Shown here: piece by piece, positions 1 through 9,010 of the stretch | How positions within the stretch are numbered: the first letter of the stretch is position 1 | Layout of the letters: the number at the start of each line of letters is the position of its first letter | DNA from: Gammaproteobacteria bacterium | Lineage (GTDB): Bacteria; Pseudomonadota; Gammaproteobacteria; Steroidobacterales; Steroidobacteraceae | Reading direction: 5' to 3' | Length of the DNA stretch: 64,000 nt | NCBI GenBank assembly: GCA_003137095.1 | Contig: PLET01000063.1 | Coordinates: 96,591 to 160,590 of the forward strand | Notes under the pieces: generated by a model | Databases searched by the model: none | The model's input: only the letters and a program-made list of their open reading frames with translations | Told to the model about the DNA's origin: nothing | Position numbers and translations under genes: made by a program

Positions 1-251
1 TCCGCCCCATCATGATGACGACGCTCGCGGCACTGCTCGGCGCGGTGCCTCTCGCGCTCTCCTACGGCAACGGCGGTGAACTGCGGCGGCCGCTCGGCAT
101 TTCCATCGTGGGCGGCTTGATCGTCAGCCAGGTGCTGACCCTGTACACGACACCGGTGTTGTATGTGTATCTGGACGGCCTGCAGACCTGGGTGAAGCGG
201 CACTGGCCGATGCACTGGTCCGATGCCGCCGGAGTGGAGGCGAATCCATGA
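1..251 (+). CDS. RND efflux inner-membrane permease, C-terminal end (partial)
   Basis: Only the last ~83 codons are in the window; the reading frame is open from position 3. The visible part reads [19 protein letters not shown], then a glycine-rich loop and a last hydrophobic helix ending in [13 protein letters not shown]. This is the typical end of an AcrB/MdtB/MdtC-type RND pump, where the RPxxMT motif precedes the final two transmembrane helices. RND permeases export drugs or other toxic compounds using proton-motive force together with a periplasmic adaptor and an outer-membrane channel. The stop overlaps the next start by 4 bp (ATGA), so it is translationally coupled to the outer-membrane lipoprotein. 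Subfamily and substrate cannot be told from this fragment. Confidence 0.9.
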   Translation, partial: RPIMMTTLAALLGAVPLALSYGNGGELRRPLGISIVGGLIVSQVLTLYTTPVLYVYLDGLQTWVKRHWPMHWSDAAGVEANP

Positions 252-1705
252 GAAGCCGGTCATGGCGCATCGCCGGCCCGTTTGCCGCGGCCGCCGTTTG
301 TGTTGGCTTGAACGCCTGCAAGGTCGGACCCGATTACCGCCGCCCGGAGGCGCCGGTCCCGGCCGCCTACAAGGAACAGGCGGCCGACGCGGCGCAATGG
401 AAACCGAGCGCGCCGCGTGACGACGGCGACCGAGGCGCCTGGTGGGCGGTATTCGATGACCCCGAACTCGACCGGCTGGAGCGCCAGATCGGCATTTCCA
501 ACCAGAACGTGAAGCAATTTGAAGCGCAATACCGCAACGCCGTCGCCCTGCTGAGGGAGTCCCGGTCACAATTGCTGCCGACTCTCACCGTGAGCGGCGG
601 CGGGCAGCGCGGCGGCGGCGGTGGCGGCACTGCCAGCGTGTCGAGCACCGTCGGCAGCGGCACGGGCGGCGTCACGCACACCGAATTCACGCTCGAAGCC
701 GCCGTCTCCTGGCAGCCCGACCTGTGGGGGACGATCCGCCGCCAGATCGAGAGCCGCAAGGCGAACGTGCAGGTGAACAAGGCGGATCTGGCCAACGCAC
801 TGCTCTCCGCGCAGGTGACGCTGGCCACGGATTATTTCGATCTGCGGGCCGCCGATTCCCTGAGGCGGCTGCTGGCCCAGTCATTGGCCCTCGACCGGCG
901 GCTGCTCGAGATCACCGAGAATCAATTGAAGGCCGGCACCGCGAGCAACGGCGATCTGGCCTCGGCGCAGGCCCAACTGCAGGCGGCCCAGGCCCAGCTC
1001 ATCGCCGTCGATCAGCAGCGCGGCACCTACGAGCATGCGATCGCCGTGCTGACCGGACATCTGCCCTCGGAACTGTCGATTGCCGACGCGCCACTCGCCG
1101 TCGCGGTACCCGAGGTGCCGGTGGCGCTGCCTTCCACCCTGCTCGAGCGCAATCCGGCGGTCGCCGCCGCCGAGCGGCAGATGCGGCTCGAGAACGCCCT
1201 GGTGGGCGTGGCGATCGGCGCGTATTTTCCGACCATCAGCTTAAGTGCGCTCGGCGGCTACGCCGGCGATCCGCTGTACAAGCTGCTGCGGCTGGGCAAC
1301 CGCATCTGGTCCCTCGGCGCCTCGGCGAACGATACGCTGCTGCAGGGCGGCTACCAGGTTGCCGCCGTGGCCGCGGCGCGCGCCAACTACGATCAATACG
1401 TCGCGGCTTACCGGCAGACGGTGCTGTCGGCCTTCCAGCAGGTGGAGGATGAGCTGCTGGCGCTGCGGGTGCTGCAGCAGGAAGCGCAGTTCCAAGACGC
1501 GGCGGTGAAGTCCGCGCAATTGGCGGCGGATGTCTCCCTGAACGAGTTCAACGCCGGCAGCGTGGCCTACACGACCGTGATCACGGCGCTGCAGACCCTG
1601 CTCGCGGACCAGCAGTCCGCCCTCAGCATCCAACAGAACCGGCTGGTGGCGAGCGTCACGCTGATCGGGGCACTCGGCGGCGGCTGGGACGCATCGCAAT
1701 TGTAG
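248..1705 (+). CDS. RND efflux outer-membrane lipoprotein (NodT/OprM family)
   Basis: 485 residues. Residues 1-24 are a lipoprotein signal with lipobox LNAC (Cys24), followed by the family hallmark [14 protein letters not shown]. Two outer membrane efflux protein repeats follow, rich in alanine/glutamine coiled-coil stretches (for example [14 protein letters not shown] near residue 240). These form the trimeric TolC-like channel that completes a tripartite pump. A low-complexity Gly/Ser patch lies near residues 115-140. The 4-bp overlap with the upstream RND permease makes it the channel for that pump. Family assignment is firm; the exported substrate is unknown. Confidence 0.93.
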   Translation: MRSRSWRIAGPFAAAAVCVGLNACKVGPDYRRPEAPVPAAYKEQAADAAQWKPSAPRDDGDRGAWWAVFDDPELDRLERQIGISNQNVKQFEAQYRNAVALLRESRSQLLPTLTVSGGGQRGGGGGGTASVSSTVGSGTGGVTHTEFTLEAAVSWQPDLWGTIRRQIESRKANVQVNKADLANALLSAQVTLATDYFDLRAADSLRRLLAQSLALDRRLLEITENQLKAGTASNGDLASAQAQLQAAQAQLIAVDQQRGTYEHAIAVLTGHLPSELSIADAPLAVAVPEVPVALPSTLLERNPAVAAAERQMRLENALVGVAIGAYFPTISLSALGGYAGDPLYKLLRLGNRIWSLGASANDTLLQGGYQVAAVAAARANYDQYVAAYRQTVLSAFQQVEDELLALRVLQQEAQFQDAAVKSAQLAADVSLNEFNAGSVAYTTVITALQTLLADQQSALSIQQNRLVASVTLIGALGGGWDASQL

Positions 1706-1742
1706 GAGCCTGTCTGAGCATTGCACGTGGCAGTGAGCGCCC

Positions 1743-3107
1743 ATGAACTTCGCCTCCGACCCGGGCATCGACGCGGCGCTCGAGCGTGCCCGCGCGCTGG
1801 CGGCGCAGGCACAGGACGAGGCGGCCAAGGCGGCGTACCTCGAGATCCTGCGGAACGATCCCACGCATTTTTTCGCCTTGAACGAATTGGCCGGCCTGGC
1901 GCTGGCGGGCGGATTCCGTTCCGCGGCACGCACCGCCTATCTGCAGGCCGTGCGGCATCATCCCGACAACCCGGTTGCACGCGTCAATCTCGCCAATCTG
2001 CTGCGCCAGGACAACGACGTCGAGGGCGCCCGGCTGCATTATGAACACGCCCTCGGAATCGACCCGCAATTGCACGAAGCGCATCAGGGCATGGCGTGGG
2101 TGCTGAACGAACTCGGCCTGGAAGGAGCCGAGCGCCACTGGCACAAGGGTTATTCCGGGCACGCGGTCGTCACCGTTCCATACCGCGGCACCGGCCGCGG
2201 CGTGCCGCTGCTGCTGCTGGTGTCGGCCCGCGGCGGCAACATCCCCACCCGGCCGTGGATCAGCGACCGGCAGTTTGCGGTGAGCGCGATCCACGCCGAG
2301 TTCTGGGATTCCGGCATGCCATTGCCGCCGCATGCCCTGATCGTGAACGCCATCGGCGATGCCGACCTATGTGCGGCCGCCCTGGCGGGCGCTGAGGAAA
2401 TCGCGGCCCGCAGCGGCGCGCCGGTCATCAATCCGCCGGCGCGCGTGCGCCTCACCGGACGGCTGGAAAATGCGCGCCGCCTGGCCGCCATCGAAGGGCT
2501 CATCGCGCCGCGCATCGAGCGGCTGCCGGCGGCGCAGATTCTCGAGGCGCGCGCGCCGCGATTCCCGCTGCTGCTGCGGCGGCCGGGGTTTCACACGGGA
2601 CAGCATTTCGTCCAGGTCGGCAGCCGCGAGGCGCTGGGCGCGGCGATCGCCGCCCTGGGCGGCGGCGAATTGTTCGTGATCGAGTACCTGAACGCGCGCG
2701 GCGCGGACGGCATGGCCCGCAAGTATCGGGTCATGTTCGTCGACGGCGTCCTTCATCCGTTGCACCTGGCCGTCTCCGCCGATTGGAAGGTGCACTATTT
2801 CAGCGCCGCCATGGCCGAGGTTGCGGCGCACCGAGCCGAGGAGCGCCGCTTTCTGGAGGACATGTCCGGCGTGCTGGGCGCGCGTGCGATGGCGGCCTTG
2901 CAGCAGGTGGGCGGTGCACTCGGACTCGACTATGGCGGCGTGGATTTCGCGCTCGCGCCGGACGGATCGCTGCTGCTGTTCGAGGCGAATGCGACCATGG
3001 TGGTGTTCGAGCCCGGCGCCGATCCGATGTGGGATTATCGCCGCCGCGCCGTGCGCGAGGTGCTGGCGGCGGCGACCCGGATGCTGCTGCACCGTGTCAG
3101 CATCTGA
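1743..3107 (+). CDS. TPR-repeat protein with C-terminal ATP-grasp-like domain
   Basis: 454 residues, no signal peptide. Residues ~1-130 hold about three tetratricopeptide repeats (EALYLEIL-type helices; LANLLRQDNDVEGARLHYEHAL). From ~155 onward the protein looks like an ATP-grasp ligase of the RimK/glutathione-synthetase style: FPLLLRRPGFHTGQ as a nucleotide-binding strand/loop, RKYRVMFVDG, and DYGGVDFALAPDGS followed by LLLFEANATM with the Glu-x-Asn metal ligands. ATP-grasp enzymes join a carboxylate to an amine or thiol; here the TPR part could hold a peptide or protein partner. The neighbours give no pathway. The domain assignments are from motif reading; the substrate is unknown. The start has only a weak ribosome binding site. 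Confidence 0.75.
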   Translation: MNFASDPGIDAALERARALAAQAQDEAAKAAYLEILRNDPTHFFALNELAGLALAGGFRSAARTAYLQAVRHHPDNPVARVNLANLLRQDNDVEGARLHYEHALGIDPQLHEAHQGMAWVLNELGLEGAERHWHKGYSGHAVVTVPYRGTGRGVPLLLLVSARGGNIPTRPWISDRQFAVSAIHAEFWDSGMPLPPHALIVNAIGDADLCAAALAGAEEIAARSGAPVINPPARVRLTGRLENARRLAAIEGLIAPRIERLPAAQILEARAPRFPLLLRRPGFHTGQHFVQVGSREALGAAIAALGGGELFVIEYLNARGADGMARKYRVMFVDGVLHPLHLAVSADWKVHYFSAAMAEVAAHRAEERRFLEDMSGVLGARAMAALQQVGGALGLDYGGVDFALAPDGSLLLFEANATMVVFEPGADPMWDYRRRAVREVLAAATRMLLHRVSI

Positions 3108-3171
3108 TCCTTGCGATTATGTCAAGGGTGCGCCCACGCTGCGGTTGTCGTCGCATACCGGTGCAGCGCGT

Positions 3172-3177
3172 TATAAT
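3172..3177 (+). promoter_or_regulatory. Consensus -10 element for the 2-oxoacid oxidoreductase operon
   Basis: A perfect TATAAT lies 38 bp before the chosen ATG at 3216, in the only gap upstream of the operon. No good -35 sits at 17 bp; TTGTCG occurs 21 bp upstream, which is too far for a standard promoter. It is the most likely transcription start region for the three following genes, but the promoter class is not settled. Confidence 0.5.
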
Positions 3178-3215
3178 GAGTGTGCTGGCTTGTGAGTGCG
3201 ATAACAAGAGGATTC

Positions 3216-5009
3216 ATGGAGCCCACCGATACGTCGAAACCCGATTATTTCCATCGGGTTGTGGATTGCCAGTGGGCCTGCCCGGCGCACACCGACGTGC
3301 CCGAGTACATCCGGCTGATCGCGCAGGGCGACTTCACGGCCGCCTACATGGTGAATCGCGAATCGAATGTCTTTCCCGGCATCCTGGGCCGGGTGTGCGA
3401 TCGCCCCTGTGAACCGGCATGCCGCCGCGGCCGCATCGAGGAGAAGCCGGTCGCGATCTGCCGGCTGAAGCGCATCGCGGCGGACCACCGGGACGATGTG
3501 GCCGCGCTCCTGCCCAAGGCGCCCGCGCAAAAGAATGGCAAGCGCATCGCCTGCATCGGGGCCGGCCCCGCGTCGCTGACCGTTGCGAACGACCTGCTGC
3601 CGCTCGGCTACGCGGTGACGATCTTCGAACAGTACGCGGTGGCGGGCGGCCTGATGCGCACCAACATCCCGGCGTTTCGCCTGCCGGCACGGGTTCTCGA
3701 CGAGGAGATCGGCTACATCACCGGCATGGGCGCGGATCTGCGGCTCAACACGCCGGTCAGGAGCCTGCGCCGATTGCTCGACTCCCAGGCCTACGACGCG
3801 GTGTTCGTCGGGTCCGGCGCGCCGAAGGGCAAGGAGCTCGAACTGCCCGGCCGCAACGACACCGACCGCATCCATATCGGCATCGACTGGCTCGAGTCGG
3901 TGGCTTTCGGGCATGTCGACCGGGTCGGCGAGCGGGTGCTGATCATCGGCGTCGGCAACACGGCGATGGATTGCTGCCGCAGTTCGCTGCGCCTCGGCGC
4001 CCGGCAGGTGAAGGTCATGGCGCGCAAGCCGCGACAGTTCTTCAAGGCCTCCGAGTGGGAACTCGAGGACGCGGAGCAGGAGAACGTCGAAATCATCGTG
4101 AATCACGCGCCCAAGTCATTCGTCACGGAGGGCGGCAGGCTGCTCGGCATGATGTTCGAGCAGCTCGAATACGACGTCGACGGCGGCGAGATCCGGGCCA
4201 CGCGCACGCTCGGCGAGGTGTTCATCCCCTGCGACGACGTGATACTCGCGATCGGCCAGGAGAACGCCTTTCCCTGGATCGAAAAGGACATCGGCATCGA
4301 CTTCGACCAATGGAGCGTCCCGAAGGTCAATAAGACCACCTTTCAATCGACTCTCCCCGGGGTGTTCTTCGGCGGCGATGCGGCATTCGGTCCGAAGAAC
4401 ATCATCTGGTCGGTCGAGCACGGGCATCAGGCCGCCATTTCGATCCACAAATACTGCCACGACGAGCCGGTCGAGGAGCGCATGCCGCGCGGCCTCAAAC
4501 TCTCCAGCCGCAAGATGGGCATGCACGAGTGGGCCTACAAGAACGAATACAACGGCGTGGAGCGGCGCCTGGTACCGCACGTCGGGCTGGTGGAGCGCTT
4601 CAAGAAGATCGACATCGAGGTGGAACTCGGCTTCACCGCCGAGGAGGCCGCGCTCGAGGTGCAGCGCTGCCTGAACTGCGACATGCAGACGGTGTTCGCG
4701 GCCAAGCTGTGCATCGAATGCGATGCCTGCATCGACATCTGTCCGGTCGACTGCCTGACCATAACGGCCAACGGCCCCGAGGCGCGGCTGCGCGCGCGGC
4801 TCACGGCGCCGGCCACCAACCGCACCCAGGCGCTGTACGTCTCGGCGGCGCTGCCGCAGACCGGGCGCGTCATGGTGAAGGACGAGGACGTGTGCGTGCA
4901 TTGCGGCCTGTGCGCCGAGCGCTGCCCGACCGCCGCCTGGGACATGCAGAAATCCACCATCAACATCCCGAACGCCATCGATGAGCAGGTCGGCACATGC
5001 CCAGTCTGA
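3216..5009 (+). CDS. GltD-like FAD/Fe-S oxidoreductase subunit of 2-oxoacid oxidoreductase operon
   Basis: 597 residues from the ATG at 3216, which follows an AAGAGGA ribosome binding site; an in-frame ATG at 3180 would add 12 residues and lacks one. An N-terminal GltD-type cysteine cluster (CQWACPAH near residue 18 and VCDRPCEPAC near 62-72) is followed by an FAD-binding GAGPAS motif, an NAD(P)H-binding GVGNTAMD motif, and two C-terminal [4Fe-4S] motifs (CIECDACIDICPVDC and CVHCGLCAERCPT). Such proteins move electrons between NAD(P)H and iron-sulfur clusters. The next gene overlaps it by 13 bp and encodes a 2-oxoacid:acceptor oxidoreductase subunit. The layout resembles the KorC subunit of the 2-oxoglutarate:NADP+ oxidoreductase described in Azoarcus. 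It would make the complex pyridine-nucleotide-linked instead of ferredoxin-only. Family is sure; the partner assignment is inference. Confidence 0.85.
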   Translation: MEPTDTSKPDYFHRVVDCQWACPAHTDVPEYIRLIAQGDFTAAYMVNRESNVFPGILGRVCDRPCEPACRRGRIEEKPVAICRLKRIAADHRDDVAALLPKAPAQKNGKRIACIGAGPASLTVANDLLPLGYAVTIFEQYAVAGGLMRTNIPAFRLPARVLDEEIGYITGMGADLRLNTPVRSLRRLLDSQAYDAVFVGSGAPKGKELELPGRNDTDRIHIGIDWLESVAFGHVDRVGERVLIIGVGNTAMDCCRSSLRLGARQVKVMARKPRQFFKASEWELEDAEQENVEIIVNHAPKSFVTEGGRLLGMMFEQLEYDVDGGEIRATRTLGEVFIPCDDVILAIGQENAFPWIEKDIGIDFDQWSVPKVNKTTFQSTLPGVFFGGDAAFGPKNIIWSVEHGHQAAISIHKYCHDEPVEERMPRGLKLSSRKMGMHEWAYKNEYNGVERRLVPHVGLVERFKKIDIEVELGFTAEEAALEVQRCLNCDMQTVFAAKLCIECDACIDICPVDCLTITANGPEARLRARLTAPATNRTQALYVSAALPQTGRVMVKDEDVCVHCGLCAERCPTAAWDMQKSTINIPNAIDEQVGTCPV

Positions 5010-6835
5010 TTGCCAACTCCGACAAGGTGAACGATTTCGTGGTGAAGTTCGCCAACGTCAACGGCACCGGGTCCGCCAGCGCCAATTCGCTCATCATGAA
5101 GGCGATTTTCCGGATGGGCGTGCCGGTCACCGGCAAGAACTACTTCCCCTCGAACATCCAGGGCCTGCCCACCTGGTATGAGATCCGCGTGACGCACAAC
5201 GGCTATGCCGCCCGTGCGACCCAGGTGGACATCATGGTGGCCATGAATGCGGAGACGTATTCCAGGGACGTGCGCGAGCTCGGCTCGGGCGGCCATCTCA
5301 TCTATGATTCCACCTGGCCGCGCAGTTCGCTCCTGCAGCGCAGCGACATCAACGTGATCGGCGTGCCGCTGGCCAGGTTGATGAACGAGAATTTCGACGG
5401 GGTGCGCAACCGCATCCTGCTGAAGAACATCGCCTACGCCGGCGTGCTCGCCGCGCTGATCGACGTCGACCTCGACGTGGTCAACTCGCTGCTCGGGGAG
5501 AGCTACGGCAGGAAGCCCAAGCTGCTCGATTCGAACACCAGGGCCCTGCGGCTGGGATATGACTACGTCAAGCAGCATCTGAGCTGCCCGCTGCCGCTGC
5601 GGGTCGAACGCTCCGACAAGACCCGCGGACACATCATGATCGACGGCAACACCGCCGCCGGCCTCGGCTGCGTCTATGCCGGCGCCACGGTCGGCGCCTG
5701 GTACCCGATCACTCCGTCCACCTCGCTGATGGATGCGTTCAAGGGTTTTTGCGAGCGTTATCGCGTCGATCCGCAGAGCGGCAGGCACAGCTACGCGGTG
5801 CTGCAGGCCGAGGATGAACTGGCGGCCGTCGGCATGGTGATCGGCGCCTCGTGGAACGGCGCGCGCGCCTTCACGCCCACCAGCGGTCCGGGCATCTCAC
5901 TGATGAACGAATTCGTCGGTTTGGCCTATTACGCCGAAGTGCCCTGCGTGATCTTCGACGTGCAGCGCGTGGGACCGTCAACCGGCATGCCGACGCGCAC
6001 CCAGCAGGCCGATATCATGCTGTGCGCCTATGCCTCGCACGGCGACACCCGGCATGTGCTGCTGTTTCCCGCCAATCCGGAGGAATGTTTCTACATGGCG
6101 GTGCAGGCCTTCGATGCCGCCGAACGCCTGCAGACCCCGGTGTTCGTGCTTTCCGACCTGGACATCGGCATGAACGATTGGATGTGCCCGGATCTCAAAT
6201 GGGACGACGCATACCGACCTGATCGCGGCAAGGTGCTGTCGCAGCTGGAACTCGCCGGTCTGGAGAAGTTCTACCGTTATGTGGATCGCGACGATGACGC
6301 GATTCCGTACCGCACGCTGCCGGGGATGAGCCCCAAGGGCGCCTACTTCACGCGCGGTTCGGGCCACAATCAATACGGCACCTACACCGAGGATTCCGCC
6401 GAATATCAGGTGGTGCTCGACCGGCTGAAGCGCAAATTCATCAATGCGCCGAAGTACCTGCCGCGACCCGTCATGATCGGCAAGGGCACCAACGAGGTCG
6501 GGATCGTGAGCCTGGGCAGCTGCGATGGCGCGATCCGCGAGGCTCTCGACATTCTCGGCCGCCAGAAGATCACCATGGATTACCTGCGCGTCAAGGCGTT
6601 TCCCTTCAACACCGACGTGGAGAATTTCCTCAGATCGCATGCCACGATATTCGTCGTGGAACAGAACCGCGATGCGCAGCTCAAATCGCTGTTGACGCTG
6701 GAGACCGCGGTCGAGAAGTCCAAATTGAATTCAATCCTGAGCTACAGCGGACTGCCGATCTCGGCACAGCCGATCGTCGATGCCATCCGCGCGAAGCTCG
6801 CCGAAGCGCCGCGGCTGTCGGCGGTTCCGCACTGA
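4997..6835 (+). CDS. korA: 2-oxoacid:acceptor oxidoreductase, fused gamma-alpha subunit (KorA type)
   Basis: 612 residues. Residues ~1-190 form the gamma domain (VNGTGSASANSLIMKAIFRMGV; GGHLIYDST), and from ~215 the alpha domain begins with DGNTAAGLGCVYAG and WYPITPSTSL, the usual pyrimidine-binding part. The C-terminal ~150 residues (GSCDGAIREALDIL; FVVEQNRDAQL) match the transketolase-C-like domain. With the beta subunit downstream it would decarboxylate a 2-oxoacid to an acyl-CoA, or carry out the reverse reaction. The start overlaps the flavoprotein gene by 13 bp and the stop is 15 bp before the beta subunit. 2-oxoglutarate is the likely substrate because the fused gamma-alpha layout and flavoprotein neighbour match Kor enzymes, but pyruvate or branched oxoacids cannot be excluded. 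Confidence 0.88.
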   Translation: MPSLIANSDKVNDFVVKFANVNGTGSASANSLIMKAIFRMGVPVTGKNYFPSNIQGLPTWYEIRVTHNGYAARATQVDIMVAMNAETYSRDVRELGSGGHLIYDSTWPRSSLLQRSDINVIGVPLARLMNENFDGVRNRILLKNIAYAGVLAALIDVDLDVVNSLLGESYGRKPKLLDSNTRALRLGYDYVKQHLSCPLPLRVERSDKTRGHIMIDGNTAAGLGCVYAGATVGAWYPITPSTSLMDAFKGFCERYRVDPQSGRHSYAVLQAEDELAAVGMVIGASWNGARAFTPTSGPGISLMNEFVGLAYYAEVPCVIFDVQRVGPSTGMPTRTQQADIMLCAYASHGDTRHVLLFPANPEECFYMAVQAFDAAERLQTPVFVLSDLDIGMNDWMCPDLKWDDAYRPDRGKVLSQLELAGLEKFYRYVDRDDDAIPYRTLPGMSPKGAYFTRGSGHNQYGTYTEDSAEYQVVLDRLKRKFINAPKYLPRPVMIGKGTNEVGIVSLGSCDGAIREALDILGRQKITMDYLRVKAFPFNTDVENFLRSHATIFVVEQNRDAQLKSLLTLETAVEKSKLNSILSYSGLPISAQPIVDAIRAKLAEAPRLSAVPH

Positions 6836-6850
6836 CGCAGCGGGTCCCTC

Positions 6851-7909
6851 ATGTCGTACATCAACAAGCCCAAAGTCGCCCACCCGTCGCTGCCCACCAA
6901 CAAGCTGGGGCTGACGCGCCGTCAATACGAAGGCAGCATGTCGACCCTGTGTGCGGGCTGCGGCCACGACTCGGTGACGGCCTCCATCATCGAGGCTTGC
7001 TGGGGGCTCGACCTCAAGCCGGAGCAGCTGGTCAAGCTGTCCGGAATCGGCTGCTCCTCGAAGACCACCGCCTACTTCGTGGCCGGCGCGCACGGCTTCA
7101 ATTCGGTGCATGGGCGCATGGCCTCGATCGCGAGCGGCGCCAACGCGGCCAATCGCGGGCTGACCTACATCGGCGTGTCGGGCGACGGCGATTCGCTGTC
7201 CATCGGCGTCGGCCAGCTGGTGCACGCCATCCGCCGCAACGTCAACATGCTGTATCTGATCGAAAACAACGGCGTCTACGGCCTGACGAAGGGTCAATTT
7301 TCGGCCTCCGCCGACATCGGCACCAAGGCCAAGCGCGGCGACGTCAACGTCTCGCCACCCATCGATCCGGTGCTCCTCGCGCTCACCCTGGGCGCGACCT
7401 TCGTGGCGCGCTCATTTTCCGGCGACAAGGCGCAGCTCGTGCCGCTCATCCAGGCGGGAATGCGCCACAACGGCTTGGCACTGATCGACGTGCTCTCGCC
7501 GTGCGTGACCTTCAACGATCACGAAGGTTCGACCAAGAGCTACGCCTTCACCCGCGAGCATTATCATGCGGCCATCGAGGCGGATTTCGTGCCGCCGGCC
7601 GAAGAGATCGCGGTGGATTACGCGGCGGGCGAGACCACGCGGGTGGGCATGCACGACGGCAGCAGCGTGCTGCTGCGAAAGCTCGACCCGGACTATGATC
7701 CGACCGACCGCTCCGCGGCATACCGATACATCGAATCCAAGCTCCGGCAGAACGAATACGTGACCGGCCTCATTCATATCGATGAAAACGACACCACGGA
7801 ATTCCACAAGTTGAACCGCACCCCCGATGAGCCGCTGAACGGCATACCCTTCGAGAAGCTCTCGCCCGGACGCGCGGCGCTGGACGCGCTGATGGGCAAA
7901 TTCCGATAG
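6851..7909 (+). CDS. korB: 2-oxoacid:acceptor oxidoreductase, beta (TPP-binding) subunit
   Basis: 352 residues. LCAGCGHDS near residue 35 and GIGCSSKTTAYF near 68 supply cysteines typical of the beta subunit, and GDGDSLSIGVGQ with IENNGVYGLTKGQ is the thiamine diphosphate/Mg2+ binding region. SPCVTFND later is also typical of KorB/PorB. It carries the TPP active site of the 2-oxoacid oxidoreductase encoded with the two preceding genes. Length fits KorB. The stop codon lies inside a strong small hairpin (7908-7925). Confidence 0.9.
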   Translation: MSYINKPKVAHPSLPTNKLGLTRRQYEGSMSTLCAGCGHDSVTASIIEACWGLDLKPEQLVKLSGIGCSSKTTAYFVAGAHGFNSVHGRMASIASGANAANRGLTYIGVSGDGDSLSIGVGQLVHAIRRNVNMLYLIENNGVYGLTKGQFSASADIGTKAKRGDVNVSPPIDPVLLALTLGATFVARSFSGDKAQLVPLIQAGMRHNGLALIDVLSPCVTFNDHEGSTKSYAFTREHYHAAIEADFVPPAEEIAVDYAAGETTRVGMHDGSSVLLRKLDPDYDPTDRSAAYRYIESKLRQNEYVTGLIHIDENDTTEFHKLNRTPDEPLNGIPFEKLSPGRAALDALMGKFR

Positions 7910-7925
7910 GAGCCGAAAGGCTCCT
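7908..7925 (+). other. GAAA-tetraloop hairpin overlapping the korB stop codon
   Basis: AGGAGCC-GAAA-GGCTCCT is a perfect 7-bp stem with a GNRA tetraloop. It begins inside the korB stop codon. No T-run follows, so it is not a classical intrinsic terminator; it could protect the 3' end of the mRNA or modulate read-through into the deacetylase-like gene at 7958. Confidence 0.5.
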
Positions 7926-7957
7926 GGCTCACCGCCGCCGCGCGACCCGGGGAACGC

Positions 7958-8986
7958 ATGATCACCGTGTTCTCGCAACAACACCTGCTGCGCGATGCGC
8001 GCACCGAACTGTCCGGCGGTCAGCTGATCAGCCCGCACGAGTGTCCGCAGCGCGCACAAATGGTGCTGGAGCGCGTCCGCGCCGTCGGCCTGGGCGAGGT
8101 GAAGGCGCCGCAGCGCTTCGGTCTCGAGCCGGTGCTGCGGGTTCACGACGCCGGTTTCGTCGATTTTCTGAGCACGGCCTGGGCCGACTGGGTGGCGGCC
8201 GGCAACCGCGGGGAGGCGATTCCCGATTGCTGGCCGGCGCGGCGCATGTCGCAACACCGCCCCACCGGCATCGCCGGCAGGCTCGGCTTTTACGCGATGG
8301 CAGCGGAGACCTCGATCACCGCGGGTTCGTGGGAGGCCGCGGCCGCCGCGGCCGACGTGGCCCTGTCCGGCGCCAGCCTGATCGGCGGCGGTGCGCGGGC
8401 GGCCTTCGCGCTGTGCCGGCCGCCGGGCCATCACGCCGCGCGCGATCTGTTCGGCGGTTATTGCTTCCTCAACAATGCGGCGATCGCCGCCCAGCATCTT
8501 CGCGACCACGGCGCCGCGCGGGTCGCGATCCTCGACGTCGATTTCCATCACGGCAACGGCACGCAGGACATCTTCTACGACCGGTCGGATGTGCTCTATG
8601 TTTCCCTGCACGGCGATCCAAGCGAGGAATTTCCGTATTTTTCGGGCTATGCCGACGAGACCGGCAGCGGCGCAGGGCAGGGATACACGCTCAACCTGCC
8701 GCTGCCGCCCGGCACGGCGTTCGGCACCTGGCGCAGCGCGCTCGACGCCGCGCTCGGCCGGATCCGCGCCTTCTCAGCCGACGCACTGGTCGTCTCCCTC
8801 GGCGTCGACACCTTTGCCGGCGATCCGATCAGCTCCTTCAAGCTGCAGTCGGCGGATTTCACGACTTACGGGGCCATGATCGGCGGATGCGCGCTGCCGA
8901 CGCTGTTCGTCTTCGAGGGCGGCTACGCGGTGGCGGAGATCGGCGTCAACGCGGTCAACGTACTCAACGGATTCGAGGATGCGTGA
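7958..8986 (+). CDS. Histone deacetylase superfamily enzyme (acetylpolyamine amidohydrolase-like)
   Basis: 342 residues starting at an ATG behind GGGGA. The zinc-hydrolase core is complete: RPPGHHA near residue 150 (catalytic His pair), GGYCFLNNAAIAA, DVDFHHGNGTQDIFY near 190 (Asp and His zinc ligands), and FEGGY near the end. The family removes acetyl groups from amines such as acetylpolyamines or from lysine. The N-terminus (FSQQHLLRDARTELSGGQ) resembles acetylpolyamine amidohydrolases instead of AcuC. It follows the oxidoreductase operon by 48 bp and may be read from it. A second family member lies at 55857. Substrate not proven by sequence. Confidence 0.88.
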   Translation: MITVFSQQHLLRDARTELSGGQLISPHECPQRAQMVLERVRAVGLGEVKAPQRFGLEPVLRVHDAGFVDFLSTAWADWVAAGNRGEAIPDCWPARRMSQHRPTGIAGRLGFYAMAAETSITAGSWEAAAAAADVALSGASLIGGGARAAFALCRPPGHHAARDLFGGYCFLNNAAIAAQHLRDHGAARVAILDVDFHHGNGTQDIFYDRSDVLYVSLHGDPSEEFPYFSGYADETGSGAGQGYTLNLPLPPGTAFGTWRSALDAALGRIRAFSADALVVSLGVDTFAGDPISSFKLQSADFTTYGAMIGGCALPTLFVFEGGYAVAEIGVNAVNVLNGFEDA

Positions 8987-9010
8987 ACCGGCGTCTACGG
9001 GGACTCGTGC

